DNA from: Roseiarcus sp963765375
GTDB lineage: Bacteria > Pseudomonadota > Alphaproteobacteria > Rhizobiales > Beijerinckiaceae
Direction: 5' to 3'
DNA: 64,000 nt
Assembly: GCA_963765375.1 (NCBI GenBank)
Contig: CAVXVZ010000009.1
Span: 186,001-250,000, forward strand
The stretch's first letter is position 1, and every line of letters begins with the position of its first letter. The notes beneath the pieces were generated by a model. That model searched no databases, was not told the origin of the DNA, and worked only from the letters and a program-made list of their open reading frames with translations. Shown here in pieces: positions 20,631 to 29,428 of the stretch. The translations under genes were made by a program, and so were the position numbers.

Positions 20631-22045
20631 CACTACTTTGGCACTTTCAATTGAGCGATCTACGGACTTGTCGGCCGCGGTGTGGGCATCGGTAGGGCGG
20701 AGCGCGGGCGAGGGCGATGACGACGGCTTTTCGTATGGCCGGCAGCGTCGGTTGAGGCGGCCCGGCGGAGATTCTTTTTTTCCCCGCTCGCGGCGGCGAG
20801 GCGAAGATGCTGGAGGAAGGCGTAGGCGATCATGGCCATCAGCGCGTGGCGATGAAGACCTCGCCATGAGCGGCCTTCGAAGTGGTCGAGGCCGAGTTCT
20901 TCCTTGAGCTGCTGGTGAGCCTGCCCGCAGACCCAGCGCGCCTTGATCGTCGCGGCCAATGTCTTGAGATCGGCGTCGGCAGGGAGGTTGGCCAGATAGT
21001 ATTTCCGCTCGCCGGACGCGCGCCGCTCGCCGACGAGCCACACTTCGTCGCCCGGCATGTGCTGCATGCCCTTGTCGCCGATCCGTTGCGGCGGCCCGTC
21101 GGCGACACGCACGCGGACGGCGGCGAAGCGAGCCTTCAAGGGTCCCTTGGTTCCCTTGCGCCAGGCGAGCATGCGCCATTTCGCTGGGGCGAGCATGTCT
21201 TCAGCGCTGGTGGAAAGGACATTGGGCACATGCCGTTTGCGCGGGCGGCCGCGTGCGACGACGGGGAAGACGAGTTCGGCGTCGCGCGGGTAGACCTTCT
21301 GATGACGGGGGATGCCGACCGCCCAGGCACGTCCGCGTGCGCTCAAGGCCTGACGGAACTCGGCGCCCATGCCGTACCCTGCGTCGGCGAGGACCGCCCC
21401 GAAGCGAACGCCGGCGGCGATCAGGCGATCGAGTTCGGCGAGCGCGATCTCCGACTTGGCCCGCGCCGAGCGATATTCGGCGGGCACGCCGGCGCGTTCG
21501 AGCCGAGCTTCGTCGCCGGTCCAACCGTCCGGCAGGAACAGCCGCAGGCCCACCATCACCGGGACCTCGCCGCGCGCCAGGGTTAGCGACACCAAGGTTT
21601 GGCAATTCGCAGTCTTGCCCAAGGCCGATGCATATTGCGGCCCGACCCCGACCGAATGCGTCCCCTTCTTCGGCAACGCCGTGTCGTCGATGACGAGGAA
21701 GGCGTCCGCGCCGCCCACGAGCTTGTCCGCCTGGAGCGCAAGCTCGCGCTCCAGCGGAGCCTCGCACCAGACCCCGTCCGATACGAAATGGTGCAGCCGG
21801 TCGTAATCGCCCGGCGCGACCCGCTCAGCCATCGGGCCCACGCTCTTGCGATCGCCCGGCCCGATCAGCCCCGCCACATAAAGCGGACACATCCGCCGCC
21901 TCGCCTTGTGGCCGAACCGTTCCACGAACGGCCCTAGCCACCGCGCAAGCTCGTCCCGCCAATCCGCCATGCCCCGCGCCCCCAAATCAGAGCGCGAATC
22001 CTCGCCTGAGCGTGGTTAACAAACCCCTATTCTGTCAAAGTAGTG
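20631..22045 (-). mobile_element. IS701-family insertion sequence
   Basis: The element is 1,415 bp. Its ends are CACTACTTTGGCA (20631-20643) and, read inward from the other side, CACTACTTTGACA (22045-22033), matching at 12 of 13 positions. CTAG flanks both ends (20627-20630 and 22046-22049); a 4-bp CTAG target duplication is typical of the IS701 family. One transposase gene fills it. It landed 12 bases upstream of the glycosyltransferase start and separates that gene from its original leader. Confidence 0.9.
20660..21970 (-). CDS. IS701-family transposase
   Basis: The 436-residue DDE transposase starts at ATG 21970; TTG 21985 adds five residues. The family signature is plain: FLVIDDTALPKKGTHSVGV, ANCQTLVSLTLA, VLADAGYGMGAEFR, and C-terminal RWVCGQAHQQLKEELGLDHF with YAFLQHLRL. 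The catalytic Asp residues sit in the first and second of these and the Glu in the last. The C-terminal 35 residues are basic and low in complexity. The gene is intact, so the element could be active. Confidence 0.9.
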   Translation of the reverse strand: MADWRDELARWLGPFVERFGHKARRRMCPLYVAGLIGPGDRKSVGPMAERVAPGDYDRLHHFVSDGVWCEAPLERELALQADKLVGGADAFLVIDDTALPKKGTHSVGVGPQYASALGKTANCQTLVSLTLARGEVPVMVGLRLFLPDGWTGDEARLERAGVPAEYRSARAKSEIALAELDRLIAAGVRFGAVLADAGYGMGAEFRQALSARGRAWAVGIPRHQKVYPRDAELVFPVVARGRPRKRHVPNVLSTSAEDMLAPAKWRMLAWRKGTKGPLKARFAAVRVRVADGPPQRIGDKGMQHMPGDEVWLVGERRASGERKYYLANLPADADLKTLAATIKARWVCGQAHQQLKEELGLDHFEGRSWRGLHRHALMAMIAYAFLQHLRLAAASGEKKNLRRAASTDAAGHTKSRRHRPRPRSALPMPTPRPTSP

Positions 22046-22061
22046 CTAGGCTGGAGACTCC

Positions 22062-23009
22062 ATGGAAACGCTCTACGTCGTCGCGTGCGTGGCGAATCCG
22101 TTGCGCTGGAGAAGCCGAGTTGCGTTGGCGCGCGCGGCGGTTGCGGAGTGGCTGAAGGAGTCGAGTGTCCGCATAAAGCTCGCCGAATGCGCGTACGGCA
22201 GCCGCGGATACGATCTCGCCGACCTCGCGGGCGCACGGGTCACACATTTGCCTTTGCGCGCAGCGACGATGGCCTGGGCGAAGGAGAACCTGCTCAACAT
22301 TGCGATTGCACATCTGCCCCCAGCCGCCGAAAAGATCGCCGTCCTTGATGCGGACATCATCTTCCGTCGGCCCGGATGGGCCGTCGCCGCGATCGCAGCC
22401 CTCGATCTCTATCCGGCAATTCAGCCTTGGTCCGTTGCCTATGACCTTGGCCCAAATGACGAGCATATCGGAGTGCATCGCAGCTTCGCGTCGATCTGGC
22501 ATTCGGGCCAGCCTGTCGTCGCGGGCGGATCGAATTTCTGGGCGTCAGACGGCGGCCCGTACGACTATCCCCATCCAGGCTTCGCCTGGGGCTTTCAGCG
22601 CCGGGCATTGGACCGGATCGGAGGACTCTTCGAGCTCGGCGGCATGGGGGCGGGAGATCACCACATGGCTCTTGGCATGGTCGGCGCCTATGAAGCGTCC
22701 CTGCCAGCCGGCGTCACGACAGGCTATCGCAATTCTGTCGCGGCGTGGTCCTGGCGCGCCTCGGCGGAGATCAACGGCAAGCTCGGCTTTATCCACGGCA
22801 CGATCGAGCACCCTTTCCATGGGCGAAAGAGCGACCGCGGCTACCAGTCGCGTTGGGCGATGTTCCTCGACAACGGTTTTGATCCAGTTACCGACCTCAA
22901 GCGCAACACCCACGGCGTGGTCGAATTCTCGGGCACGAAACCCAGCCTTGAACGCGACTTCGACCGCTACCTCCGCTCGCGCGAGGAAGACGTCAATACC
23001 CTGACGTGA
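22062..23009 (+). CDS. Phage-encoded GT-A type glycosyltransferase
   Basis: The 315-residue protein starts at ATG 22062 with TGGAG seven bases upstream. It has a DxD-like metal motif in AVLDADIIFRRPGW (about residue 98), an acceptor-side region with GFAWGFQRRALDRIGGLFE, and GMGAGDHHMALG, which resembles the WGxEDxD-like segment of galactosyltransferase-type GT-A enzymes. A late HGTIEHPFHGRKSDRGYQSR is typical of small GT2/GT7-like enzymes. Prophage glycosyltransferases usually modify host surface sugars or virion parts. Its place between the fibre cassette and the endolysin fits a lysogenic conversion or anti-receptor role. The donor sugar is unknown. Confidence 0.65.
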   Translation: METLYVVACVANPLRWRSRVALARAAVAEWLKESSVRIKLAECAYGSRGYDLADLAGARVTHLPLRAATMAWAKENLLNIAIAHLPPAAEKIAVLDADIIFRRPGWAVAAIAALDLYPAIQPWSVAYDLGPNDEHIGVHRSFASIWHSGQPVVAGGSNFWASDGGPYDYPHPGFAWGFQRRALDRIGGLFELGGMGAGDHHMALGMVGAYEASLPAGVTTGYRNSVAAWSWRASAEINGKLGFIHGTIEHPFHGRKSDRGYQSRWAMFLDNGFDPVTDLKRNTHGVVEFSGTKPSLERDFDRYLRSREEDVNTLT

Positions 23010-23156
23010 GAGACACGCCAAGGATCGCCCCTCAAGGACAGGCTGGACCGCGAATGAACCGCCTAGTCAAACTGGAGCGCGCACGCGCGCTCACATGACA
23101 GGTGGCGCGGGTGTCCAGCCGAAGGGCGGAACTCCAACTTTCAAAACAGGGTGCTC

Positions 23157-23984
23157 ATGTCGGACTCTCTTCCCACCCTTCTCTGGAAGCCTTCCCCGAA
23201 TTACTCGAGCCGTCGCGGCACGCGCGTTGACCTCATAGTGTTGCACGATTGCGAGGGCCGCTACGAAGGCGCCGTCGAATGGTTCGCGATGAGCCGATCA
23301 AATGTCTCGGCGCATTTGGTCCTTCGCGAGGACGGCAACGAAGCCACACAAATGGTGGACCTTGCAGACAATGCCTGGCACGCTTGCGCTTTCAATCAGC
23401 GCTCCGTCGGCGTTGAAATGAGTGGATTTGCGAACCGCGGCTTCCGCGGACCTTTGCTCGCGACCGCGGCGCGCATCTGCGCCTATCTGTGCCATCACCT
23501 GCAGATCCCTGTTCGGCACGCGCGCGCCGGAGTCGGACCGGGCGTCGCCTCGCATCACGATCTTGGCGCCCCGGGAGGCGGCCATCACGATCCCTCGGAC
23601 GACCCGGCTTTCATGGAGGCCTTCGTTCAGATAGTCGGCGACGAGTTTCGCAAAGGCCATTTCCCGGATGTGTGGGTGCCCAAGCAGCAGCAGAAAGCCT
23701 GCCTGCTTTCGCCCGATAGTTCGAAGTTGGTCGGCGTCACTTCAGCAGCGCGAGCCGCGCCGGACGTTCACACCATCGGTGGCCTTCAGCAGGCGCTCAA
23801 GATGCTCGGCTATCGCCTCACCGTCGACGGCGATTATGGCCCTGAAACGCGCCAAGTCGTCACGAGCTTTCAGATGCATGCCGGAATCGTGGCGGATGGG
23901 ATAGCTGGGGCACAGACCGAAGCGCGGTTAGCCAAGGAACTCAACGACCTGCGCTTAATCCGAGCTATCGCCGATTTTTGGTGA
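23157..23984 (+). CDS. Endolysin: N-acetylmuramoyl-L-alanine amidase with peptidoglycan-binding domain
   Basis: ATG 23157 is chosen (GTG 23151 adds two residues). Residues 20-165 form an Amidase_2 domain: IVLHDCEGRYEGAVEWF with the first zinc His, VSAHLVL, NAWHACAFNQRSVGVEM, and ASHHDLGAPGGGHHDPSDD with the later ligands. Residues about 200-265 are a PG_binding_1 domain (LQQALKMLGYRLTVDGDYGP). It cuts the amide bond between muramic acid and the peptide at lysis. The IS256 element begins at codon LI of the last residues. The present ending RAIADFW lies in the IS; the original ending, seen across the element at 25386, was QA followed by TGA. Confidence 0.88.
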   Translation: MSDSLPTLLWKPSPNYSSRRGTRVDLIVLHDCEGRYEGAVEWFAMSRSNVSAHLVLREDGNEATQMVDLADNAWHACAFNQRSVGVEMSGFANRGFRGPLLATAARICAYLCHHLQIPVRHARAGVGPGVASHHDLGAPGGGHHDPSDDPAFMEAFVQIVGDEFRKGHFPDVWVPKQQQKACLLSPDSSKLVGVTSAARAAPDVHTIGGLQQALKMLGYRLTVDGDYGPETRQVVTSFQMHAGIVADGIAGAQTEARLAKELNDLRLIRAIADFW

Positions 23985-25376
23985 TGGCCTGAAGGATCAG
24001 GCGGCGGCGGTTTGGGATTGAAGGTCGCCTGGCTTGGCGATGACCTCGCACCCGTCGGTAAACTTCACACCTCGAATGATCTTTGGCAACTGGTTGTGGC
24101 CGTCAAGGCGACGCCAGGTCTTCTGCGCGCCTTCGACCAATTTGAACACCATGGCGAGCGCGGTCCTGTTCGAGAGGCATCCCTTCGAGCGGATCGTCCT
24201 GTGTCGGACGGTCGCGAAGGTGCTTTCGATCGGATTCGACGTGCGCAGGTGTTTCCAATGTTCGGCCGGGAAGTCGTAGAAGGCGAGCAGCGGGTCCCGG
24301 TCCTTCTTCAGGCATTCGGGGGCCTTCTCGTATTTGACGGCATAGGTCTCGACGAAGGCGTCGAACGCCGCCTCGGCGTCCTTCCTCGTTTCGGCCATCC
24401 CGATGTCTTGCAGCATGCGCTTGGCCCTGGGCTGCTGGTTCTTGGGCAGCTTGTTGAGAATGTTGGCGCTCTTATGCACCCAGCATCGTTGCTCCCGGAT
24501 CTTAGGCCAGACCTCGCCGATCGCCTTCCAGAAGCCGAGCGCGCCATCGGCGACGGCGGCCTTGGGCGCCATCGACAGACCCCGGCGCTTGAGATCGAGC
24601 AGCAGGGCGCGCCAGTCGTGAGCGCTCGCGCGCGCGCCGTCGACAAAGCCGAGCAGTTCCTTCTTGCCCTCCGGCGTGGCGCCGATGATGACCAGAATGC
24701 ATTGCGCCTCGTCCTCCAGACGCGCCTGCAGATAGACGCCGTCGGCCCAGACGTAGACGTAGCTCTTGGCCGACAGGTCGCGCTCGCTCCATCGCTTGTG
24801 GTCGTCGAGCCAGACGTCCTTCAGCCGCGCGATGGTCGTGGCCGACAAGCCAGGAGCATCCTTGCCGAGCAAGGCGGCCAGCGCCGGCGCGAAGTCGCCG
24901 GTCGACACGCCTTTCAGATAGAGGATCGGGATCAGCGTATCGAGGCTCTTCGAACGCCGGGCGTAGGGTGGCAGGATTGCCGGGGTGAAGCGGATGCGCG
25001 CCGGATCGTCGGCGCCCGCCTCCCGGTCGCGCACGCGCGGCTGGCGCACCGCCACGGGCCCGATGCCCGTCATGATCTGGCGCTCGGGCAGATGCCCGTG
25101 CCGCACAACGCGCCGGCAGCCGTCGTCGGTCTTCAGATCGGCGGTCGCGGCCAGAAACTCGGACACTTCCGCTTCGACCGCATGGGTCAAAAGCGCCCGC
25201 GCGCCATCGCGCAGACCCTCGGTCAACCGGTCGGTCAAAATCCCTGGCTGAATCAGCTTGACAACGTTATCCTTGGACACGGCATATCGCTCCTTCGGTG
25301 GAGAAGTGGAGGCTCGAACACCCCACGATATGCCGCCTTCCCGATTCACACCCTCACCAACTTTCGGCAATAACTC
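23962..25376 (-). mobile_element. IS256-family insertion sequence in the endolysin 3' end
   Basis: The 1,415-bp element has 32-bp imperfect inverted repeats at 23962-23993 and 25345-25376 (24 of 32 positions match). It is flanked by 9-bp direct repeats GCTTAATCC at 23953-23961 and 25377-25385, consistent with the 8-9 bp duplications of IS256 elements. Removing it and one repeat restores the endolysin frame to a stop at once (LRLIQA then TGA). Confidence 0.9.
23997..25280 (-). CDS. IS256-family transposase (Mutator type)
   Basis: GTG at 25280 gives 427 residues beginning VSKDNVVKLIQPG. Family hallmarks are RHGHLPERQIMTGIGPVAVR, YLKGVSTGDFAPAL, the first catalytic Asp in YVYVWADGVYLQARLED, the second in AVADGALGFWKAIGEVWP, CWVHKSANILNKLPK, and the C-terminal Glu in RTSNPIESTFATVRHRT. 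No frame break is seen, so the element is probably functional. Confidence 0.92.
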   Translation of the reverse strand: MSKDNVVKLIQPGILTDRLTEGLRDGARALLTHAVEAEVSEFLAATADLKTDDGCRRVVRHGHLPERQIMTGIGPVAVRQPRVRDREAGADDPARIRFTPAILPPYARRSKSLDTLIPILYLKGVSTGDFAPALAALLGKDAPGLSATTIARLKDVWLDDHKRWSERDLSAKSYVYVWADGVYLQARLEDEAQCILVIIGATPEGKKELLGFVDGARASAHDWRALLLDLKRRGLSMAPKAAVADGALGFWKAIGEVWPKIREQRCWVHKSANILNKLPKNQQPRAKRMLQDIGMAETRKDAEAAFDAFVETYAVKYEKAPECLKKDRDPLLAFYDFPAEHWKHLRTSNPIESTFATVRHRTIRSKGCLSNRTALAMVFKLVEGAQKTWRRLDGHNQLPKIIRGVKFTDGCEVIAKPGDLQSQTAAA

Positions 25377-25512
25377 GCTTAATCCAAGCCTGAGCACTAT
25401 TCGGCACGCGCACCAGACAAGGCGCGCCAGCGCAGTCGGGGCAGTGTCAGCAGTTTCACGCGTCTTCTGCGGACCCTGGTCACTTCGCAGCAAAGGCCTC
25501 AAGGAGGATGGT

Positions 25513-25872
25513 ATGAATTCACCGGAAAGCCCGCCCTGGGGCTTTCTTCAATGGGCGGTCGCAGGATTGGCGTCAATCGGAGCGAGCGCCGCCGCATTTG
25601 TCTGGCGATTGATGTCTCGGCTTCACGCGCTCGAGATCGCTGTCCGGCAGCACCAACACGATCTCGATGTGTCGCAATCAGCCAATGACTCTGCGCTCTT
25701 GCGCCTCGCCGAACGACTGGCGTTGCTGCACGACGATCACTACCGGCTACGCGAAACAATCGGCGCACTCCCCACTCGCGCGGACATCCATGATCTGGAG
25801 CTTCGACTAGGAGAGCGTATGGAGTCGCTTGCCATTCGCTTCGACCGAGCTTTCGACCCTCGTGTTTCGTGA
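25513..25872 (+). CDS. Holin-like membrane protein with coiled coil
   Basis: ATG 25513 follows a strong AAGGAGGA site. The 119-residue protein has one membrane helix (FLQWAVAGLASIGASAAAFVW), then a long heptad-rich helix (about residues 35-110: LHALEIAVRQHQHDLDVS and onward). Placement directly after the endolysin and before host genes suggests a holin, antiholin or other lysis accessory. It is the last clear phage gene. No integrase or tRNA-type attachment site is seen between it and fmt. Confidence 0.5.
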   Translation: MNSPESPPWGFLQWAVAGLASIGASAAAFVWRLMSRLHALEIAVRQHQHDLDVSQSANDSALLRLAERLALLHDDHYRLRETIGALPTRADIHDLELRLGERMESLAIRFDRAFDPRVS

Positions 25873-26144
25873 TCTTGTGCTTTGGCGCAGCCCGATGAGC
25901 GTCTTGCTTCGCTCCCCAGCAGGAGGCCGCCCGCGCGCGGAAATAGTCGACAAGAGACACGCACGTCTGAAAACAAATGACACCTTCTTTTTGGATTCCA
26001 TGACAATCGCCTGCGCCGGATAAGAACGCTGAGTTTGCTGTATCGAGCGGAAAAAGCAGCAGACGAAATTTTTCCCCACCTGCGAAAATTGGGGCAGAAT
26101 GAGATTTCGACGATCTGACTTTCTAGGGAGTTGTCGACAGACCG

Positions 26145-27089
26145 ATGCGAATTGTCTTCATGGGCACGCCTGAATTCGCGGTTCCGACGTTGTTGGAAAT
26201 CATGAAGAAAGGACACCTGCTTGTCGCCGTCTACACGCGGGCGCCTGCGCGCGGTGGCCGTCGAGGCCTCGAGATCAGGAAGACGCCGGTCCATCTCGCG
26301 GCGGATGCTTTTGGTATCCCCGTTTTTACACCGACAACTCTGCGCGATGTCGAAGCGCAGAAGACCTTTAACAGTCTCGCGGCGGAAGTCGCCGTTGTGG
26401 CCGCTTATGGCTTGTTGCTGCCAAACTCCGTTCTTGAGGCGCCCAGGCTGGGCTGTGCAAACCTGCACGCTTCATTGCTGCCGCGCTGGCGCGGAGCTGC
26501 GCCCATCCAGCGCGCGATCATGGCCGGCGATACCCAAACGGGCGTGGACGTCATGCGTATGGATGCCGGACTTGACACGGGACCGATAGCGATGCGGGAA
26601 ATCATTCCTATCCTTCCCGAGGATACGGCAGGAGACCTGACTGCCCGACTTGCCACAATCGCGGGTCAGCTATCGGTGAGCGCCCTAAGATTGTTGGAGG
26701 CTGGTCAACTCGAATTTCGGGAGCAACCGGCTGCGGGCGTTTGCTACGCGCACAAGATCGAGAAAAGCGAGGCGGAGATTGATTGGACGCAAGACGCGGA
26801 AAGAGTTCGCAATCAGGTTCACGGGTTGTCGCCTGCGCCAGGCGCCTATTCCAAACTCCTCATTGGAGGTCGCGAGGAGAGCATCAAATTTTTGCGTGTC
26901 GAAGTGACCATGGGGAACGGACCGCCTGGAACACTCCTTTCCGAAGACATGAGAATCGTGTGCGGGACAGGCGCGATACGAGTTCTTCAGGGGCAACGAT
27001 CGGGAAAGACTGTCATGAGTGGCTACGAATTGATGCGGGGCGCGAAGCTCGCCTTAGGCACGGTCTTCAGGCGGTCCCGCGCACCTTGA
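26145..27089 (+). CDS. fmt: Methionyl-tRNA formyltransferase
   Basis: The 314-residue protein matches Fmt over its length: MRIVFMGTPEFAVPTL at the start, the catalytic Asn/His in ANLHASLLPRWRGAAPIQRA and the catalytic Asp in MDAGLDTGPIAM, followed by a C-terminal tRNA-binding domain. It adds formyl from 10-formyl-tetrahydrofolate to initiator Met-tRNA. No def precedes it and no truA follows, unlike the usual def-fmt-truA order. It may therefore be a second copy or a displaced gene next to the prophage end. Its sequence is visibly less GC-rich than the flanks. It overlaps the patatin gene tail to tail by 23 bases. Confidence 0.9.
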   Translation: MRIVFMGTPEFAVPTLLEIMKKGHLLVAVYTRAPARGGRRGLEIRKTPVHLAADAFGIPVFTPTTLRDVEAQKTFNSLAAEVAVVAAYGLLLPNSVLEAPRLGCANLHASLLPRWRGAAPIQRAIMAGDTQTGVDVMRMDAGLDTGPIAMREIIPILPEDTAGDLTARLATIAGQLSVSALRLLEAGQLEFREQPAAGVCYAHKIEKSEAEIDWTQDAERVRNQVHGLSPAPGAYSKLLIGGREESIKFLRVEVTMGNGPPGTLLSEDMRIVCGTGAIRVLQGQRSGKTVMSGYELMRGAKLALGTVFRRSRAP

Positions 27090-27940
27090 TCCGTTCCCGA
27101 AGCATGAATTTGAGCTCCTCCTTGCTGCCTTCGGCGGCCCGCAGGATATGGCTCGCCCGAAAGAAATCCAGGACTGCGAAATGCTCCACCTTGGGCCGCA
27201 CGAGAACATCCGGCGCGCGAAGTTTGATTTTTTGAGCTGTGATCGCTCCTTGCATGATTTGCGCGGCGCCGAACATGGACGCAAATGGCGACGGAGTTCG
27301 TCGCTTCGGCGGTCTACCCCCAAACGTGACGTCGACCGCGACGACAATGTCCGCTAGACTGAACAACAGATCGTAGGGCAACGGGTTTACGGCTCCCCCG
27401 TCGATCAGTACTCCGTCTCCGAATAAGACCGGACGAAACAGTCCGGGCATCGCCATCGAGCCCGCCACTGCAGGCCTTAGCGGCCCTGCATCGTACGCAA
27501 CCTCGCTGCGATCAAGGTAATTTGTCGCGACAACGATAGTCTCGATGTCGAGATCCTCGAAACGACTTGGCACCCCGGAGGGCCAAAACAGATCAAGACA
27601 AATCTCGGGATCCAGCAACACGGGGTTGCCACGACCGCGCAGCACGAGATCAGCGAAACGTCCGAACTCGCGCCCGCAGGAGCTTGCCCATGACATCCGA
27701 GCGGTTGCGCAAAACGCGCAGTATGTGGGTGCGAATGGCCCGCCCTTCAATTCCCGCCCCATAGGCGGCGCCGATGACAGCGCCCATCGACGTGCCGGCG
27801 ATGGCGACGGGGCGAATCCCCATTTCGTCCAAGGCTTCTAGCGCCAAGACGTGGGCAATTCCTCGTGCGCCGCCGCCTCCGAGCGCGATCGCTACCCTCG
27901 GCCGACGAACATTTGGTATGTGATCGCGGCTTCCGTCCAC
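27067..27940 (-). CDS. Patatin-like phospholipase (one apparent frameshift)
   Basis: GTG 27940 starts VDGSRDHIPNVRRPRVAIAL just after the purD stop. The first frame has the oxyanion loop GGGGARG and the nucleophile elbow GTSMGAVIGAAYGAG (G-x-S-x-G). It would stop near 27655, but dropping one base of GAACTC at 27664-27669 leads into GRFADLVLRGRGNPVLLD and the Asp of the catalytic dyad in DGGAVNPLP. The restored length is 290 residues, normal for this family of Ser-Asp lipid acyl hydrolases. Substrate unknown; bacterial members act on membrane phospholipids. Confidence 0.82.
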
Positions 27941-27948
27941 AGCGCCTG

Positions 27949-29226
27949 CTATTCGTTCTCGCGAGCTATCCCCCGCCAACCAATGTCGCGTCGGCAGAAT
28001 CCCTCCGGCCATTTTATGCGATCGACGGCTTCGTACGCTCGTCTTTGCGCTTCAGCAATGTTCCCGCCGAGCGCAGTAATCGCTAATACGCGGCCGCCGT
28101 CGGCGAATATCGCGCCGTCAACCTCGCGCGTCGCGCCGTGAAAGACCACCACTCCGGGGGCTGCTTCCGCATCTTCGATGCCGGTGATTCTGGAACCGCG
28201 AACCGGTTCGCCGGGATAGCCTCGGGCCGCCATTACGACAGCCAGAGCCGCATTCGGGCAAAACCTCGGCGCGGCGCTGCCCAGCTTCCCATTCGCGCAA
28301 GCGATAAGAAGCGGCAGCAAGTCATCCTTGAGGCGCGGTAAGATAACCTCCGCCTCCGGATCACCAAACCGGACGTTGAATTCGATGACTTTTGGACCAC
28401 GTGCGTCGACCATCAAGCCTGCAAATAGCACGCCCCGAAAGGGCGATCCTCTTTCATTCATTCCACGCAATGTCGGCGCAATCACTTCCCGCATGATGCG
28501 TTGGGTCAATCTCGGAGTCATTATCGGCGACGGAGAATAGGCGCCCATTCCGCCAGTGTTCGGTCCAGTATCCCCATCGCCCACACGCTTATGGTCCTGC
28601 GCGCTAGCGAAAGGCATGGCGGTAACGCCGTCGCACAGAGCGAAAAATGACACTTCTTCGCCCTCGAGGAACTCCTCGACGACGATCGACGCTCCCGCCG
28701 AGACAAGGACCCCGGACAGAAACGTGTCAACTGCGAACTCCGCCTCCTCAAGCGTCTTTGCCACGACGACCCCCTTACCCGCGGCAAGTCCGTCTGCTTT
28801 GACCACGATCGGCGCGCCGAGGTTGCGGATGTGCGCCTTCGCCTCATCTGGATCGCGGAAACGTCGATAAGCCCCGGTTGGAACACCAAATTCGAGGCAG
28901 AAGTCCTTTGCATATCCCTTCGATCCTTCTAGCTTTGCCGCCTCTTTGGTCGGCCCGAAGCACGATACCCCCGCCGCTACGAGATCGTCCGCCAGTCCGG
29001 ACACCAGCGGACTTTCGGGCCCAACCACCGCAAGATTAATCGCTTCCGCTCGACAAAATGCGACCAGCTTCGTGATGTCGTCTAAGCTCAATGGCACAGT
29101 CTGCGCGACAGTTGCGCAACCGGGATTGCCGGGAGCAACGAATAGGTTCCCGATCAGAGGCGACTTGGCGCACGCTCGGGCCAACGCGTGCTCCCGAGCG
29201 CCGGAACCTAGGATCAGTACATTCAT
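27949..29226 (-). CDS. purD: Phosphoribosylamine-glycine ligase
   Basis: ATG 29226 gives 425 residues typical of GARS: MNVLILGSGAREHALA, AVVGPESPLVSGLADDL, the ATP-grasp segment PIVVKADGLAAGKGVVV, EFLEGEEVSFFALCDG, GDTGPNTGGMGAYSP and FNVRFGDPEAEVILPRL. It makes glycinamide ribonucleotide in purine synthesis. purM and purN lie about 31 kb away in this window, so the pathway is dispersed. The patatin gene starts nine bases after its stop. Confidence 0.95.
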   Translation of the reverse strand: MNVLILGSGAREHALARACAKSPLIGNLFVAPGNPGCATVAQTVPLSLDDITKLVAFCRAEAINLAVVGPESPLVSGLADDLVAAGVSCFGPTKEAAKLEGSKGYAKDFCLEFGVPTGAYRRFRDPDEAKAHIRNLGAPIVVKADGLAAGKGVVVAKTLEEAEFAVDTFLSGVLVSAGASIVVEEFLEGEEVSFFALCDGVTAMPFASAQDHKRVGDGDTGPNTGGMGAYSPSPIMTPRLTQRIMREVIAPTLRGMNERGSPFRGVLFAGLMVDARGPKVIEFNVRFGDPEAEVILPRLKDDLLPLLIACANGKLGSAAPRFCPNAALAVVMAARGYPGEPVRGSRITGIEDAEAAPGVVVFHGATREVDGAIFADGGRVLAITALGGNIAEAQRRAYEAVDRIKWPEGFCRRDIGWRGIARENE

Positions 29227-29428
29227 CGTTCGGTCTCGTGTTGGGTCTTGTCCATCTTGGTACACGATTTGGACAGCGCTACCGCGCAACGCCGTCTACT
29301 CGGAGGCGGCCGCGGTATTGACTCCCGGCTCTCAATATGGCGCAGCAACAGCGCTTTGCCGCGGACGGCCAAGAATTCCGTCAAATCGTGCGAACCAACC
29401 AGGACGATACTCAAATTCAACGCTCGTT

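Noticed and set aside
1..25872. A true gene transfer agent rather than a prophage
   Set aside because: The tail proteins are GTA-like, but the large fibres, glycosyltransferase, endolysin and holin-like genes and IS load fit a prophage; head and packaging genes needed to decide are outside the window.
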